From Candidatus Krumholzibacteriia bacterium (GTDB lineage: Bacteria; Krumholzibacteriota; Krumholzibacteriia; Krumholzibacteriales; Krumholzibacteriaceae), in NCBI GenBank assembly GCA_028696635.1, contig JAQVGR010000057.1, positions 1-8,200 on the forward strand: a stretch of 8,200 bases of DNA, written 5' to 3'. Below the pieces are notes generated by a model. The model was given only the letters and a program-made list of their open reading frames with translations. It ran no database searches and was not told the origin of the DNA. Shown one piece after another: positions 1 to 5,736 of this stretch. The translations under genes were made by a program, and so were the position numbers. How positions within the stretch are numbered: the stretch's first letter is position 1; every line of letters begins with the position of its first letter.

Positions 1-268
1 TCGGCGGGTCGATCATCCCCAGGCGCTCGGCGAGGAGCTTGTCGTGGAGGGCGTGCCGGGCCCATGCGGCGAAGTCGTTGTTGAACTCCGGATCGTCGAA
101 CCTCGGGTGGAGCTTTCCCGCCCAGAAGTGGTACACGATGCTCCCCGGAACGACGGTGCGGATGCTCTGGAGGAGCTCGCGCAGGTTCTGAGCTTTCCGG
201 CCTGTCGCGATGGCGGCGACCGCACAGTCCCGTATCTCGAAGGGGTTATGCATCTTTTTTGTTTTCAT
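1..268 (-). CDS. DUF5752-like family protein, N-terminal part (runs off left edge)
   Basis: This is a partial minus-strand gene; its C-terminus lies beyond position 1. The 89 visible residues open with a Lys-rich start, then NPFEIRDCAVAAIATGRKAQ, NLRELL (29-34), GSIVYHFW (42-49), RFDDPEFNNDFAAWARHALH (56-75) and LAERL (79-83). I recognise this as the N-terminal pattern of the DUF5752 family from memory, not from a search. The family has no established biochemical function known to me, and I see no signal peptide or membrane segment. The ATG at 268 is chosen because GAGG lies 12 nt upstream. In-frame ATGs also occur at 280 (touching the GAGG) and 253. It is transcribed divergently from rmlA across a 178-bp spacer, so it may share control with the sugar genes, but a role in polysaccharide synthesis is only a guess. 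Confidence 0.75.
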   Translation of the reverse strand, partial: MKTKKMHNPFEIRDCAVAAIATGRKAQNLRELLQSIRTVVPGSIVYHFWAGKLHPRFDDPEFNNDFAAWARHALHDKLLAERLGMIDPP

Positions 269-313
269 GCCATTGGGCATCCTCGTAGATACAGCGGGCG
301 ACTGCGTTCTTCC

Positions 314-342
314 ATCGTAGGCCATCCCCGTCCGCATTGCAA
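314..342 (-). promoter_or_regulatory. Candidate sigma70-type promoter for the DUF5752-like gene
   Basis: Read on the minus strand, TTGCAA (342-337) and TACGAT (319-314) are separated by exactly 17 nt. Each hexamer matches the consensus at 4 of 6 positions. Transcription would begin near 307, leaving a leader of about 40 nt before the ATG at 268. Spacing and position are good, but the hexamers are only moderate, so the call is tentative. Confidence 0.38.
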
Positions 343-373
343 CCCCTTATTCCCCGACAGGCGCGACGGCGGC

Positions 374-402
374 TTGCCTGCCCGGGGGCATGCTGGTATA
401 CT
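374..402 (+). promoter_or_regulatory. Likely promoter of rmlA with extended -10
   Basis: TTGCCT (374-379) and TATACT (397-402) are separated by 17 nt. The -10 is preceded by TGG (394-396), giving an extended -10 element. Transcription would begin near 409, about 38 nt before the rmlA ATG. The spacer between the hexamers carries a perfect inverted repeat, TGCCC-GG-GGGCA (379-390), and an 8-bp palindrome GGTCGACC (408-415) sits at the predicted start point. Either could be a regulator site, but no regulator is visible in the window. Confidence 0.6.
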
Positions 403-446
403 GGGCCGGTCGACCAGAACGGAACCGCTCCAAGGAGAGTGCGCAG

Positions 447-1196
447 ATGAAGGGAATCATCCTTGCCGGGGGGCTCGGTACCCGACTGTACCCCCTCACG
501 AAGGTCACCAACAAGCACCTGCTCCCCGTCTATGACAAGCCGATGATCTACTACCCGATCCAGTCGCTCATCAATGCAGGGATCCGCGACATCCTCGTCG
601 TGACCGGAGGAAACAACGCCGGCGACTTCCTGCGTCTGCTCGGCAACGGCTCCGAGTTCGGTCTCGAGCACATCAACTACACCTATCAGGTCGGCGAGGG
701 GGGGATCGCAGAGGCGCTCGGTCTCGCGCGCTATTTCGCCGCCGGCGATCGTATCTGCGTCGTGCTCGGGGACAATATCATCGAAAACAACTTCGTCGCG
801 GCGGCCCGCGGTTTCCTCGATCAGGAGCGGGGAGCCAGGATCCTTCTGAGGGAAGTCCACGATCCCCGGCGTTTCGGAGTGCCGGTTTTCGAAGGCGACC
901 GGATAGTCCGGATCGAAGAGAAGCCGAAGGAGCCCCGTTCGCGGTTCGCCGTGACGGGGATCTATTTCTACGACAACACGGTATTCGACATCATCGGCAC
1001 GCTGAAGCCCTCCGATCGCGGGGAGCTGGAGATCACCGACGTCAACAACGCCTATATTGAGCGCGGCGAGCTGAGGTGGGACGCGCTCGACGGGTGGTGG
1101 ACCGACGCCGGCACCTTTGAGTCGCTTCTGCGGGCCAACCGTCTCGTTTCCGAGACGGGCGCCAACAAGATCACCGCCGCCTCTCCGGGGGTCTAG
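447..1196 (+). CDS. rmlA: Glucose-1-phosphate thymidylyltransferase (RmlA-type), short C-terminus
   Basis: This 249-residue sugar-phosphate nucleotidyltransferase is predicted to make dTDP-glucose from glucose-1-phosphate and dTTP in the cytoplasm, the first step to dTDP-rhamnose and other dTDP-deoxysugars. The nucleotide-binding signature GGLGTRLYPLT (8-18) is followed by NKHLLPVYDKPMIYYP (22-37). Also visible are the metal-binding GDN (108-110), EEKP (157-160), VTGIYFYD (169-176), GELEITD and WTDAGT with Asp220. The start at 447 is supported by AAGGAG at 432-437 and by the promoter at 374-402; an ATG at 390 would sit upstream of the -10 box. Classical RmlA is about 290 residues, so roughly 40 C-terminal residues, the region linked to allosteric control in that family, are missing. 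The substrate could be another sugar phosphate, but the motifs are close to RmlA. Its stop overlaps that of convergent rmlD. Confidence 0.9.
   Translation: MKGIILAGGLGTRLYPLTKVTNKHLLPVYDKPMIYYPIQSLINAGIRDILVVTGGNNAGDFLRLLGNGSEFGLEHINYTYQVGEGGIAEALGLARYFAAGDRICVVLGDNIIENNFVAAARGFLDQERGARILLREVHDPRRFGVPVFEGDRIVRIEEKPKEPRSRFAVTGIYFYDNTVFDIIGTLKPSDRGELEITDVNNAYIERGELRWDALDGWWTDAGTFESLLRANRLVSETGANKITAASPGV
1193..1196. other. Shared palindromic stop: rmlA and rmlD stop codons overlap in CTAG
   Basis: The tetramer CTAG is its own reverse complement. The rmlA stop TAG uses 1194-1196 on the plus strand and the rmlD stop TAG uses 1195-1193 on the minus strand. The two convergent genes therefore overlap by 4 bp with no intergenic space, and any terminator for either must lie inside the other's coding sequence. 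Confidence 0.95.
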
Positions 1197-2056
1197 AACC
1201 CGGCCGAGGCGATGTACTCCCGCAGCGCCTCCCGCCAGTCCCGCATCGGGCGGAACCCGAGCAGATCGAGGGAGTAGTTGGCCATCGCCTCCATCCGGGG
1301 GCGCGGGGCCGGCAGGTCGAACTCCGAAGAAGAGGCCGGCTCGAGGCGACACCCCCCGATCCCCGCCGCGGCGAGGATCTCGCCGGCCAGCTCGAAGCGA
1401 TTCACGCACCCCCGACCGACGCAATGATACCGGCCGTAATCAGCCTCCGAACGCGCCTCCCTCAGGAAACGGTCGATCGCTCCGGCAAGGTCCATCGTAT
1501 AGGTCGGAGAACCGTAGGTGTCGTCTACCACCCGCAGCGTCGCACGCGAGCGCGCGAGCTCGATGATGCGGGCGACGAATTTCCTGTCCGCGCTGCCGCC
1601 CCCGAATATCCAGCAGGTATTGAAGATGTAGTATTTCTCGAGGGCAGCCCGCACGGCGAGCTCGCCCTCGTACTTGCTCCTGCCGTATGCATTGACCGGG
1701 TCGGGGGCGTCGTACTCGATGTAGGGGGCGCTCTTGCGACCGTTGTAGATCATCCCCGTGCTCAGGTAGAGCATTGTCGCGCCGCATTTCCGGCAGGCTG
1801 CGGCGACGTTCGCGGTGCCTCCTGCGTTCACGAGACGGGCCGCTTCGGGGTCGCGCTCGCAGGCGTCGACGTCGGTGATCGAGGCGAGATGTATGATCAC
1901 ATCCGGGCCGAACGCGGCGACCGCATCGCCGACGCGCGGGGCGTCGGTCACGTCGAGCTCGGGCAGGTCGGTCGACCGCACATCCCATCGCTTCCGTAGA
2001 AGGGGGACCAGGGCCCGCCCCACCATCCCGTCTGCGCCCGTCACGAACACCTTCAT
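1193..2056 (-). CDS. rmlD: dTDP-4-dehydrorhamnose reductase (RmlD-like)
   Basis: This 287-residue short-chain dehydrogenase of the RmlD family is predicted to reduce dTDP-4-keto-L-rhamnose to dTDP-L-rhamnose with NAD(P)H. The Rossmann nucleotide loop TGADGMVG is at 6-13. DVIIHLASITDVDACE (52-67) matches the family pattern around the cofactor site. The catalytic region shows LSTGMIYNG (98-106) and the YxxxK pair Tyr124/Lys128 in NAYGRSKYEGE. TYGSPTYTMDLA (180-191) and the C-terminal APRPR (250-254) also fit RmlD. The usual family motif STDYVFDG reads STGMIYNG here, a small deviation. The length is normal. The start at 2056 has GGTGAG 9 nt upstream. It lies 21 nt after the rmlC-like gene, so both are probably one transcript. 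Its TAG stop shares CTAG (1193-1196) with the rmlA stop. A related sugar-nucleotide reductase is the main alternative. Confidence 0.87.
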   Translation of the reverse strand: MKVFVTGADGMVGRALVPLLRKRWDVRSTDLPELDVTDAPRVGDAVAAFGPDVIIHLASITDVDACERDPEAARLVNAGGTANVAAACRKCGATMLYLSTGMIYNGRKSAPYIEYDAPDPVNAYGRSKYEGELAVRAALEKYYIFNTCWIFGGGSADRKFVARIIELARSRATLRVVDDTYGSPTYTMDLAGAIDRFLREARSEADYGRYHCVGRGCVNRFELAGEILAAAGIGGCRLEPASSSEFDLPAPRPRMEAMANYSLDLLGFRPMRDWREALREYIASAGF

Positions 2057-2077
2057 GTCCCGACGCTCACCTTCAAC

Positions 2078-2533
2078 TCAGCCGTCCCTGCGTTTCCACG
2101 TGTAGGGGATGTCGTTGTCGTGGGGATCGACCCGATATTCGTCGGGACTGTCATAGCGGTACGGTTCCGTGACGGTATTGACGACAATCGCCTCGCGCTC
2201 GCCGATGCAGGTGAATCCGTGCATCACACCCGGCGGTATCTTCACGCGCACCGGATTGTGCTCGCCGGCGAAGATCTCCTCTACCCGGCCGCGAGTGGGA
2301 GAGCTCCCGCGGCTGTCGAAGAGAACGATCTTCATCATGCCGCTGACGACCGTCATGCAGTCCGTCTGGATCTTATGCCAGTGCCAGCCCTTCACGACGC
2401 CGGGGAGACAGGTCGTCATGTAAACCTGACCGAATTTCGTGAAGTCCTCGTCGTCGGAGCGGAGGATTTCCATCAGCCTGCCCCGCTCGTCCGGAATGAC
2501 CTTCAGCCGCTTGATGGTGACGCCGTCAATCAT
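2078..2533 (-). CDS. RmlC-like cupin (dTDP-4-dehydrorhamnose 3,5-epimerase family, short form)
   Basis: This 151-residue cupin is homologous to RmlC, which epimerises C3 and C5 of dTDP-4-keto-6-deoxyglucose. Visible features are IPDERGRLMEI (13-23), FGQVYMTT (34-41), GWHWHKIQTD (49-58), VVSGMMKIVLFD (62-73), IPPGVMHGF (99-107), and TEPY (122-125) with PDEYR (130-134). His51 aligns with the catalytic His63 of Salmonella RmlC and His105 with His120. By eye, the catalytic Tyr133 position is Asn119, and the chain ends before the Asp170 region (RmlC is about 180 residues). The fold and neighbour rmlD suggest the epimerase step. The active site is non-canonical, so a related sugar epimerase or a 3,4-ketoisomerase (FdtA/QdtA type) cannot be excluded. 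The start at 2533 is well supported by AAGGAG (2547-2542), 8 nt upstream. Confidence 0.8.
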   Translation of the reverse strand: MIDGVTIKRLKVIPDERGRLMEILRSDDEDFTKFGQVYMTTCLPGVVKGWHWHKIQTDCMTVVSGMMKIVLFDSRGSSPTRGRVEEIFAGEHNPVRVKIPPGVMHGFTCIGEREAIVVNTVTEPYRYDSPDEYRVDPHDNDIPYTWKRRDG

Positions 2534-2564
2534 GTGCTGGACTCCTTCGCTGCATGCCGTGGCT

Positions 2565-2580
2565 CCGGCGCCCGCGCCGG
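2565..2580 (-). other. GC-rich hairpin in the rmlC-like leader
   Basis: CCGGCG and CGCCGG (2565-2570 and 2575-2580) can form a 6-bp GC stem with a 4-nt loop. It would fall in the predicted leader RNA just downstream of the minus-strand promoter, about 30 nt before the rmlC-like start. It lacks a U-tract and is not a terminator. Such a short GC stem may arise by chance in this composition. Confidence 0.3.
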
Positions 2581-2591
2581 TGACCGGATCG

Positions 2592-2621
2592 ACTGTAGCG
2601 GGACAGGCGGCTCCCTGTCAA
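2592..2621 (-). promoter_or_regulatory. Likely promoter of the rmlC-like/rmlD pair
   Basis: On the minus strand a perfect -35 hexamer TTGACA (2621-2616) is followed after 18 nt by TACAGT (2597-2592), a 4-of-6 match to the -10 consensus that keeps its first, second and last bases. Transcription would start near 2585, giving a leader of about 50 nt to the ATG at 2533. The -35 hexamer overlaps one arm of an inverted repeat at 2602-2619. Confidence 0.55.
2602..2619. promoter_or_regulatory. Inverted repeat over the rmlC-like -35 box (possible operator)
   Basis: GACAGG (2602-2607) and CCTGTC (2614-2619) form a perfect 6-bp inverted repeat with a 6-nt spacer. The right arm overlaps the TTGACA -35 hexamer of the minus-strand promoter. 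The geometry suits a dimeric regulator that would block RNA polymerase. No regulator gene is visible, so function is inferred from position only. Confidence 0.35.
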
Positions 2622-2659
2622 GGGCGCGGGGGGGAGGTGGCGATGCGCGATTAATAATC

Positions 2660-2688
2660 TAGTAAAATACAACGGCGCATGATATAAT
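2660..2688 (+). promoter_or_regulatory. Likely extended -10 promoter of the aminotransferase operon
   Basis: A perfect TATAAT (2683-2688) is preceded by TGA (2680-2682), forming an extended -10. The 17-nt-spaced -35 position, TAGTAA (2660-2665), matches only 3 of 6 bases, which is typical of extended -10 promoters. The upstream stretch from about 2651 to 2670 is strikingly AT-rich against the GC-rich background, as expected for an UP-like or easily melted region. Transcription would start near 2695, about 48 nt before the ATG at 2743. Confidence 0.65.
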
Positions 2689-2742
2689 CAGTGGACCTGG
2701 CTCGGGATTGATGTGACCCGAAACCGGAAGAGGCTTGTGTAG

Positions 2743-3846
2743 ATGAGCATACCGTTTTTCCACCTGAAAGAGCAGACGAACGCCATTCGGGCGCAGATCG
2801 ACAAGTCCATTGCGGCAGTTATAGACGACACCGCATTCGTTCTGGGACCGGCTCTGGGGCGGTTCGAGGAAGCGTTCGCCCGATATTGCGGGGTAAAGCA
2901 TTGTATAGGAACGAGTTCTGGCACTTCGGCCCTGCATGCCGCGCTTCTCGCCTACGGGATCGGCAGGGGGGACGAGGTTATCACGGTCGCCAACACCTTC
3001 ATAGCGACGGTTGAATCGATAGCGATGACGGGAGCGACCCCCGTCATAGTCGATGTGCTCGAAGATACGGCCCTGATCGCCCCGGAAGCGCTCGAGGCGG
3101 CGATTACCGGTCGCACGAAGGCGATCATTCCCGTGCACCTTTTCGGCCAGTGCTGCAATATGGATCCGATCCTCCGCATCGCCTCGCGGCATGGAATTGT
3201 CGTGATCGAGGACGCCTGCCAGGCACACGGCGCCCGGTACAAGGGGAAGCGGGCAGGATCGCTCGGCCATGCCGCGGCGTTCTCGTTCTACCCGAGCAAG
3301 AATCTCGGCGCGTTCGGCGAGGGAGGGGCCGTGACGACGGATGACGATCGCATCGCGACGACGATACGGGGACTGAGACACCACGGACAGGTCGTCAAGA
3401 ACGAACATTCCATCCTCGGTTACAATTACCGGCTGCATTCCCTGCAGGCCGCCGTTCTTCACGTCAAGCTGGACTATCTCGACCGATGGAACGAGCGGCG
3501 CAGGGCCATCGCGGCGCGATATCGCGAAAAACTCGACGGTTCCGGTTTCTGGATGGCGGCGCGCCATCCGGAGTGCGAACCGGTCTATCATCTGTTCCCG
3601 ATAGCGCGCGCCGACATACAGACGGTCGGGAGGACGTTGAAGGATGCGGGTATCGGATGGGGACAGCACTATCCGGTCCCGGTCCATCTCCAGCCCGCTT
3701 TCTCGCATCTCGGGTATTCGGAAGGGGATTGTCCGGTCGCCGAGCGACTCATGAAAACAAGCCTCACCCTTCCGATGTTTCCCGAGTTGACCGAGACGCA
3801 GGTTGACGAGGTATGCAGGGTGCTCTTGAGCATCCCGTCAGCCTGA
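2743..3846 (+). CDS. DegT/DnrJ/EryC1/StrS-family nucleotide-sugar aminotransferase
   Basis: This 367-residue PLP-dependent aminotransferase is predicted to transfer an amino group, usually from glutamate, to a keto group on a nucleotide sugar in the cytoplasm. Family marks are FVLGPALGRFEEAFARYCGV (32-51), the phosphate-binding GTSSGTSAL (56-64), IEDACQAHGA (155-164) with Asp157 for the PLP ring nitrogen and Gln160, and SFYPSKNLGAFGEGGA with Lys186 as the Schiff-base lysine. RHHGQ and LGYNYRLHSLQAAVL further on match the substrate and dimer region. The length is normal. The start at 2743 has GGAAGAGG at 2726-2733. It heads the right-hand operon. A dehydrogenase and an acetyltransferase follow two genes later, which suggests a 3-amino sugar as in WbpE or QdtB systems. 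The exact sugar cannot be read from the sequence. Confidence 0.92.
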   Translation: MSIPFFHLKEQTNAIRAQIDKSIAAVIDDTAFVLGPALGRFEEAFARYCGVKHCIGTSSGTSALHAALLAYGIGRGDEVITVANTFIATVESIAMTGATPVIVDVLEDTALIAPEALEAAITGRTKAIIPVHLFGQCCNMDPILRIASRHGIVVIEDACQAHGARYKGKRAGSLGHAAAFSFYPSKNLGAFGEGGAVTTDDDRIATTIRGLRHHGQVVKNEHSILGYNYRLHSLQAAVLHVKLDYLDRWNERRRAIAARYREKLDGSGFWMAARHPECEPVYHLFPIARADIQTVGRTLKDAGIGWGQHYPVPVHLQPAFSHLGYSEGDCPVAERLMKTSLTLPMFPELTETQVDEVCRVLLSIPSA

Positions 3847-3926
3847 GAGGAGTATTCGACAGGAGGGGAGTATCGACTAAGAGTTAACGGCATACGCAGA
3901 ATGGTCTCAGGCGGGGCAGAACAGCA
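3847..3926 (+). other. 80-bp spacer with an orphan Shine-Dalgarno and a near direct repeat
   Basis: The gap between the aminotransferase and sugar-transferase genes contains AGTATTCGAC (3851-3860) and AGTATCGAC (3869-3877), a near-perfect direct repeat 18 bp apart. Between them lies a strong AGGAGG (3861-3866) with no start codon at usable distance. A 9-codon reading frame (3901-3930) ends in a TGA overlapping the next gene's ATG. No convincing promoter or terminator is visible. Confidence 0.45.
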
Positions 3927-4667
3927 ATGAGCGAGTATTCAGCGGCCCTGGACAACATGAAAGACGCCGAGCAGTCAAGGACGGCGAATCCCGCGCTGAA
4001 GGTGCAATACGCCCTCAGGCGCAGGACCGTGTTCGAACGGTCGATAAAAAGGTCCATTGACGTGATCGCCGCGTCGATGGTGCTCATCGTCGGTTTTCCG
4101 TTCTTTCTCGCCATCGCTCTGCTGATCAGAATAACTTCCAGAGGGCCCGTATTCTTTGTCCAGAAACGGATCGGGGAGAACGGGGGAGAGTTTGCGCTTT
4201 TCAAGTTCCGCACGATGAGACCTGACACCGACGACACCCTCCACCGGGAATTCACCCGGAACTTCATCGAGGGGCGCCTTCCCGAAACACCGCTTGACGG
4301 AGGAAACGGCACCGCGTATAAGATGGTGGACGATCCGCGCGTCACGGCCGTCGGCAGGTTCTTGCGCAAGACGAGCCTCGATGAACTGCCGCAGTTCATC
4401 AATATTCTCAAGGGAGAGATGACGATCGTCGGCCCGAGACCGCCTCTGCCGTACGAATACGAGTGCTATGACGAATGGCACAAACTGCGTCTGAAGGTCA
4501 GGCCGGGCCTGACGGGGCTATGGCAGGTCAGCGGGAGGAGCAGAGTACCGTTCCACGAGATGGTCGCGATGGACATCTATTACATCGAACGGTGGTCCCT
4601 GCTACTCGACCTGAAGATCATGCTTCGGACCGTACCGGTCATGCTCGGCGGCACCGGCGGGTGCTGA
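3927..4667 (+). CDS. Polyprenyl-phosphate sugar-1-phosphate transferase (bacterial sugar transferase family)
   Basis: This 246-residue enzyme is of the PglC / C-terminal WbaP type. It is predicted to transfer a sugar-1-phosphate from a nucleotide sugar to undecaprenyl phosphate at the inner membrane, starting a lipid-linked glycan. Basic KRSID (41-45) leads into one hydrophobic segment (about 46-68) with a central Pro58, as expected for the re-entrant helix of this class. Next come GPVFFVQKRIG (73-83), FKFRTMR (92-98), and the catalytic Asp-Glu pair in LDELPQF (151-157, Asp152/Glu153). IVGPRPP (167-173), RPGLTGLWQVSGR (192-204) and MDIYYIERWSLLLDLKI follow. It is the small form, without the extra N-terminal membrane domain of WcaJ-like proteins. 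The start at 3927 is the first in frame after a stop at 3885, but no good ribosome binding site precedes it. ATG 3957 is an alternative. The sugar substrate is unknown. Confidence 0.92.
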   Translation: MSEYSAALDNMKDAEQSRTANPALKVQYALRRRTVFERSIKRSIDVIAASMVLIVGFPFFLAIALLIRITSRGPVFFVQKRIGENGGEFALFKFRTMRPDTDDTLHREFTRNFIEGRLPETPLDGGNGTAYKMVDDPRVTAVGRFLRKTSLDELPQFINILKGEMTIVGPRPPLPYEYECYDEWHKLRLKVRPGLTGLWQVSGRSRVPFHEMVAMDIYYIERWSLLLDLKIMLRTVPVMLGGTGGC

Positions 4668-4700
4668 CGGACCGCGCAGCGCCGACAGAATCGATAGAAT

Positions 4701-4712
4701 GGAGGGACAGTG
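4701..4712 (+). promoter_or_regulatory. Ribosome binding site fixing a GTG start for the dehydrogenase
   Basis: GGAGGG (4701-4706) lies 3-4 nt before the GTG at 4710, slightly close but strong. The next codons give LTVGVIGCGYWG, so the Rossmann fold begins directly after this start and no upstream in-frame start is needed. Confidence 0.7.
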
Positions 4713-5735
4713 CTGACAGTCGGAGTTATCGGTTGCGGATACTGGGGCCCCAATCTCATCAGAAACTTCATCAATCTCAAGGACGCCCGCGTCAAGATCT
4801 GCAGCGACATCAGCGAGAAACGGCTCGCTCACATGAAACATCTGTATCCCTCCCTGCTGACGACCACCGATTACCGGCAGGTCGTCGGCGACGCAGACGT
4901 CGACGCGATCATCATCGCGACCCCCGTCTCAACGCACTTTCAGATCGCCCTCGAATCACTCGAGGCGGGCAAGCATGTATTCTGCGAGAAACCGTTGACT
5001 GATTCGGTCGAAGACGGAGTCCGGCTCATCGATCTCGCCGACGATCGCGGGCTCGTGCTGATGGTCGGTCATACCTTCGTATACACAGCCGCCGTGAACA
5101 AGATCAAGGATCTGATCAACGGCGGGGAGTTGGGCGAGATCTATTATCTCTCCACCTCGCGGGTCAATCTGGGGCTGTTCCAGGAGGATATCAACGTCGT
5201 ATGGGATCTCGCTCCGCACGACGTCTCGATCATGAACTACATCCTCGGATCGCGTCCCGAAGCGGTCTCCGCCGTGGGACACTCCTATATCCAGCCGGGT
5301 ATAGAGGATGTCGCGTTCGTAACCCTGCGCTATCCGGGGTCGATCCTCGCCAATCTCCATGTCTCGTGGCTTAATCCCAACAAGATCAGGTCGACGACGG
5401 TGGTCGGAAGCAGAAAGATGCTCGTCTACGACGACATCTCGAGTCTCGAGAAGATCCGGATCTACGACAAAGGCGTCGACGTGGTTCCGCATTACGACAC
5501 GTTCGGAGAATTCCAGCTCTCCTACAGGTACGGCGATATCCACATTCCGAAACTCGACGACGCCGAGCCGCTCAAGCTCGAGTGCCAGCATTTCCTGGAC
5601 TGCGTCGGCGGCGTCAGCTCGAGAAGCAGCGGTCGACATGGGCTCGAAGTCCTGCTCGTCCTCGAAGCCATTGACCGCTCGATGCGGGATGGCGGATCCC
5701 GGATCACGATCGATTACCCTGCGACCCTGGGATGA
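4710..5735 (+). CDS. Gfo/Idh/MocA-family nucleotide-sugar oxidoreductase
   Basis: This 341-residue NAD(P)-dependent dehydrogenase starts with GTG. The N-terminal Rossmann domain opens with VGVIGCGYWGPNLIRNF (4-20), continues through ATPVSTHFQIA (70-80), and holds the signature CEKPLT with Lys94 in the EKP motif. The C-terminal alpha/beta domain carries VVWDLAPHDVSIMNYILG (163-180), whose Asp166 and His170 fit the family's substrate and catalytic positions. The protein is cytoplasmic and complete. Members in glycan clusters oxidise a ring hydroxyl to a keto group; WbpB does this at C3 of UDP-GlcNAcA before amination by WbpE. Here the aminotransferase is upstream and the acetyltransferase starts 1 bp after its stop, which supports such a route. 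It is not obviously close to WbpB itself, so the substrate and even the reaction direction are inferred. Confidence 0.88.
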   Translation: MLTVGVIGCGYWGPNLIRNFINLKDARVKICSDISEKRLAHMKHLYPSLLTTTDYRQVVGDADVDAIIIATPVSTHFQIALESLEAGKHVFCEKPLTDSVEDGVRLIDLADDRGLVLMVGHTFVYTAAVNKIKDLINGGELGEIYYLSTSRVNLGLFQEDINVVWDLAPHDVSIMNYILGSRPEAVSAVGHSYIQPGIEDVAFVTLRYPGSILANLHVSWLNPNKIRSTTVVGSRKMLVYDDISSLEKIRIYDKGVDVVPHYDTFGEFQLSYRYGDIHIPKLDDAEPLKLECQHFLDCVGGVSSRSSGRHGLEVLLVLEAIDRSMRDGGSRITIDYPATLG

Positions 5736-5736
5736 G

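Noticed and set aside
390..446. Upstream ATG at 390 that would extend RmlA by 19 residues
   Set aside because: It lies before the predicted -10 box at 397-402, has no ribosome binding site, and its product does not look like an RmlA N-terminus. ATG 447 has AAGGAG at good spacing and begins with the conserved MKGIILAGG.
246..1424. Long minus-strand open frame opposite rmlA and the end of rmlD
   Set aside because: It has low-complexity Arg/Gly/Pro-rich composition, spans the rmlA coding strand and the rmlD 3' end, and matches no family. It is a GC-rich shadow frame.
2565..2619. GC-rich hairpins considered as Rho-independent terminators
   Set aside because: No T-tract follows either stem on either strand, and they lie in a promoter/leader region and not after a gene end.
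5359..5736. Upstream extension of the acyltransferase frame into the dehydrogenase gene
   Set aside because: The extension is Ser/Arg-rich and overlaps coding sequence of the dehydrogenase in another frame. The hexapeptide protein starts naturally at 5737, directly after the dehydrogenase stop.
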